A program made the translations under genes and the position numbers. From contig QMKT01000106.1 in assembly GCA_003646505.1 (NCBI GenBank), forward strand, positions 1 through 6,561: a stretch of DNA of 6,561 nucleotides, written 5' to 3'. Under the pieces are notes generated by a model, which did not search any database, was not told the DNA's origin, and saw only the letters and a program-made list of their open reading frames with translations. This DNA is from Campylobacterota bacterium (GTDB lineage Bacteria; Campylobacterota; Campylobacteria; Campylobacterales; Sulfurovaceae). Below, piece by piece: positions 5,540 through 6,561 of this stretch; the first letter of the stretch is position 1; the number at the start of each line of letters is the position of its first letter.

Positions 5540-5569
5540 TTGTTATATTTTATTCTTATTCGTTATAAT
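5540..5569 (+). promoter_or_regulatory. Predicted promoter of the 200-aa unknown gene
   Basis: TTGTTA (5540-5545) and a perfect TATAAT (5564-5569) are separated by 18 bases, in the 93-base gap after the hemerythrin-PAS gene. Initiation near 5576 gives a leader of about 34 bases. CTTATT (5555-5560) and AATAAG (5574-5579) form an inverted repeat around the -10 box that could be an operator. No separate terminator for the upstream gene is evident, so read-through is possible. Confidence 0.5.
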
Positions 5570-5609
5570 TGATAATAAGTCAAATATTTAGAGGTAAGAA
5601 GGAATATAC

Positions 5610-6212
5610 ATGTCCAAGCTGCACTATGTAGGACCACGAGTAGAGATATCACACCAGGGCATCGTCTATAAGAAATCTAAAGAAGATAAATATGTATACC
5701 TTGGGGTAGCTTTAGAAGTTCTCAAAGATATTGACAATAACTACGCAGAAAAACCATCATACAGTCATCATTTTGAAAATATAACACTCGAAGAAGAAAA
5801 CTTACATACGACCTTAATACAGTATGAAAATAAGTTTGAAGAGTGTATTACTGAAGAGTGTAAAAAGTATAAAGAGAAAATAGACCATCAAATAGCCCAT
5901 GTTCATACCTTGCCTCACCTTAGCTATGTAGACAAAGAGGTTTGGGTCAAGAACATTGAGATCATGAGAAAATACAAAATGGAAAGGGCACTGAATAAAA
6001 TGTATTATATACATTGTATTCAAGATATTGTGCATGTGATCAAAGATAAAAAGATCAAGGAAATCACGGCACCTTTTAATAAAAACTTTTTTCATGTGCT
6101 TAATACTGTAAAAGGTACATTGATCACAGGTAAACCTTCACTGGATGCAAAGGTGATTGAAGAGTATAATAACGAGGGTAATATGATTGTTAAATTGACG
6201 ATCAGAAATTAA
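5610..6212 (+). CDS. Hypothetical protein, 200 aa, His-rich, cytoplasmic
   Basis: I do not recognise a named domain. The protein resembles uncharacterised proteins I associate with Sulfurovum/Sulfurimonas, with a motif-like start (MSKLHYVGPRVEISHQGI) and end (PFNKNFFHVLNTVKGTLI, TGKPSLDAKVIEE), so it is probably conserved and not a chance frame. It has no signal peptide or membrane segment. The middle (about 60-150) is predicted to be helical and charged, with 12 histidines overall, including a close group at 93, 97, 99 and 103, and cysteines at 79, 84 and 136. Metal or heme binding is possible but unproven. AAGGA six bases before the ATG supports the start. The transglycosylase gene begins 16 bases after the stop, so the two are probably co-transcribed. 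Confidence 0.8.
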   Translation: MSKLHYVGPRVEISHQGIVYKKSKEDKYVYLGVALEVLKDIDNNYAEKPSYSHHFENITLEEENLHTTLIQYENKFEECITEECKKYKEKIDHQIAHVHTLPHLSYVDKEVWVKNIEIMRKYKMERALNKMYYIHCIQDIVHVIKDKKIKEITAPFNKNFFHVLNTVKGTLITGKPSLDAKVIEEYNNEGNMIVKLTIRN

Positions 6213-6228
6213 TTTAAAGGCAAAATAG

Positions 6229-6561
6229 ATGAAGAGAGTATTAGATTTATTTCTTACACAAAAGAAGAAACTACGTAAAGCATCGCTCCCATGGATCATG
6301 TTACTTGTGAGTAGTACTGCACAAGCCTCCTGTATGAAACTTGCCAAGGTTGCTGGAATGAGCCAAAACAATTTGCAAAAGATTGTTGATAAACTTGTTA
6401 AAATAGAATCAACAACAGGTAAATATAATGTAAAAAACCATAGAAGTGGTGCTTATGGACGTTATCAGATCATGCCAAGTACAGCAAAATTTTATGCTAA
6501 AAAATTGGGTATACCAAGAAGTAAATGGAAAAAACCATACAATCAGGACAAAATTTTCAGA
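6229..6561 (+). CDS. Secreted lytic transglycosylase (SLT-like), 3' truncated by the window
   Basis: An open frame of 111 codons that runs off the right edge. The N-terminus has an unusually long basic region (MKRVLDLFLTQKKKLRKAS), a short hydrophobic core (LPWIMLLVSSTAQAS) and an Ala-Gln-Ala site, so it should be exported; Cys35 follows, but the residue at -3 is not a typical lipobox Leu. The mature part contains the goose-lysozyme/SLT signature: VKIESTTGKYN with Glu60 as the likely catalytic acid, then SGAYGRYQIMPSTAKFYAKK (73-92). These enzymes cleave the MurNAc-GlcNAc bond of peptidoglycan, forming 1,6-anhydroMurNAc. AAAGG lies about 8 bases before the ATG. The downstream part of the catalytic domain is not visible, so family subtype is undecided; a conjugation-type (VirB1-like) protein is possible but nothing else here suggests transfer genes. 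Confidence 0.8.
   Translation, partial: MKRVLDLFLTQKKKLRKASLPWIMLLVSSTAQASCMKLAKVAGMSQNNLQKIVDKLVKIESTTGKYNVKNHRSGAYGRYQIMPSTAKFYAKKLGIPRSKWKKPYNQDKIFR

Noticed and set aside
5814..6371. Minus-strand frames of 93 and 77 codons over the unknown gene and the transglycosylase start
   Set aside because: They are antisense to genes with good ribosome sites and protein-like features, and have no supporting signals.

Overview
The window is AT-rich chromosomal DNA from a Gram-negative bacterium. Short intergenic gaps, A/T-ending codons, TATAAT-type -10 boxes and the gene content (small lysine-rich MAK.NYSYEKR protein, LemA next to a DUF2207 protein, short hemerythrin-PAS protein, a 200-residue orphan before a small lytic transglycosylase) resemble Campylobacterota of the Sulfurovum/Sulfurimonas type. 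This assignment rests on recognition of the proteins, not on a marker gene or a search.

Layout. Bases 2-67 are the last codons of a cold-shock protein (+), followed by two hairpins at 76-103 and 109-146. A 54-residue lysine-rich gene lies on the minus strand at 182-346. A 261-base gap (347-607) holds a predicted promoter and a leader for it. Bases 608-3442 are a minus-strand cluster: gamma-glutamylcyclotransferase-like protein (3095-3442), lemA-like gene (2487-3050) and DUF2207 membrane protein (608-2485). The last two are one base apart and have their own extended -10 promoter. A 93-base divergent spacer (3443-3535) with overlapping promoter elements separates this cluster from a plus-strand run: cN-I type 5'-nucleotidase (3536-4426), hemerythrin-PAS protein (4533-5516), a conserved-looking unknown protein (5610-6212) and the start of a secreted SLT-type transglycosylase (6229 to the window edge).

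How the genes may work together. LemA and DUF2207 look like a translationally coupled envelope pair. The unknown 200-residue protein and the transglycosylase sit 16 bases apart and are probably co-transcribed. The hemerythrin-PAS gene appears to have its own promoter. An FNR-like box (TTGAT-N4-CTCAA, 9 of 10 matches) is centred 41.5 bases before the start predicted from the -10 element, which is the spacing used by class II FNR/CRP activators. This fits a diiron/PAS sensor controlled by oxygen or redox state.

No mobile element, CRISPR array, tRNA or rRNA was seen. Most of the window is ordinary core-genome content. The points most worth a second look are the FNR-like promoter, the unknown protein plus transglycosylase pair, and the internal duplication in the nucleotidase.
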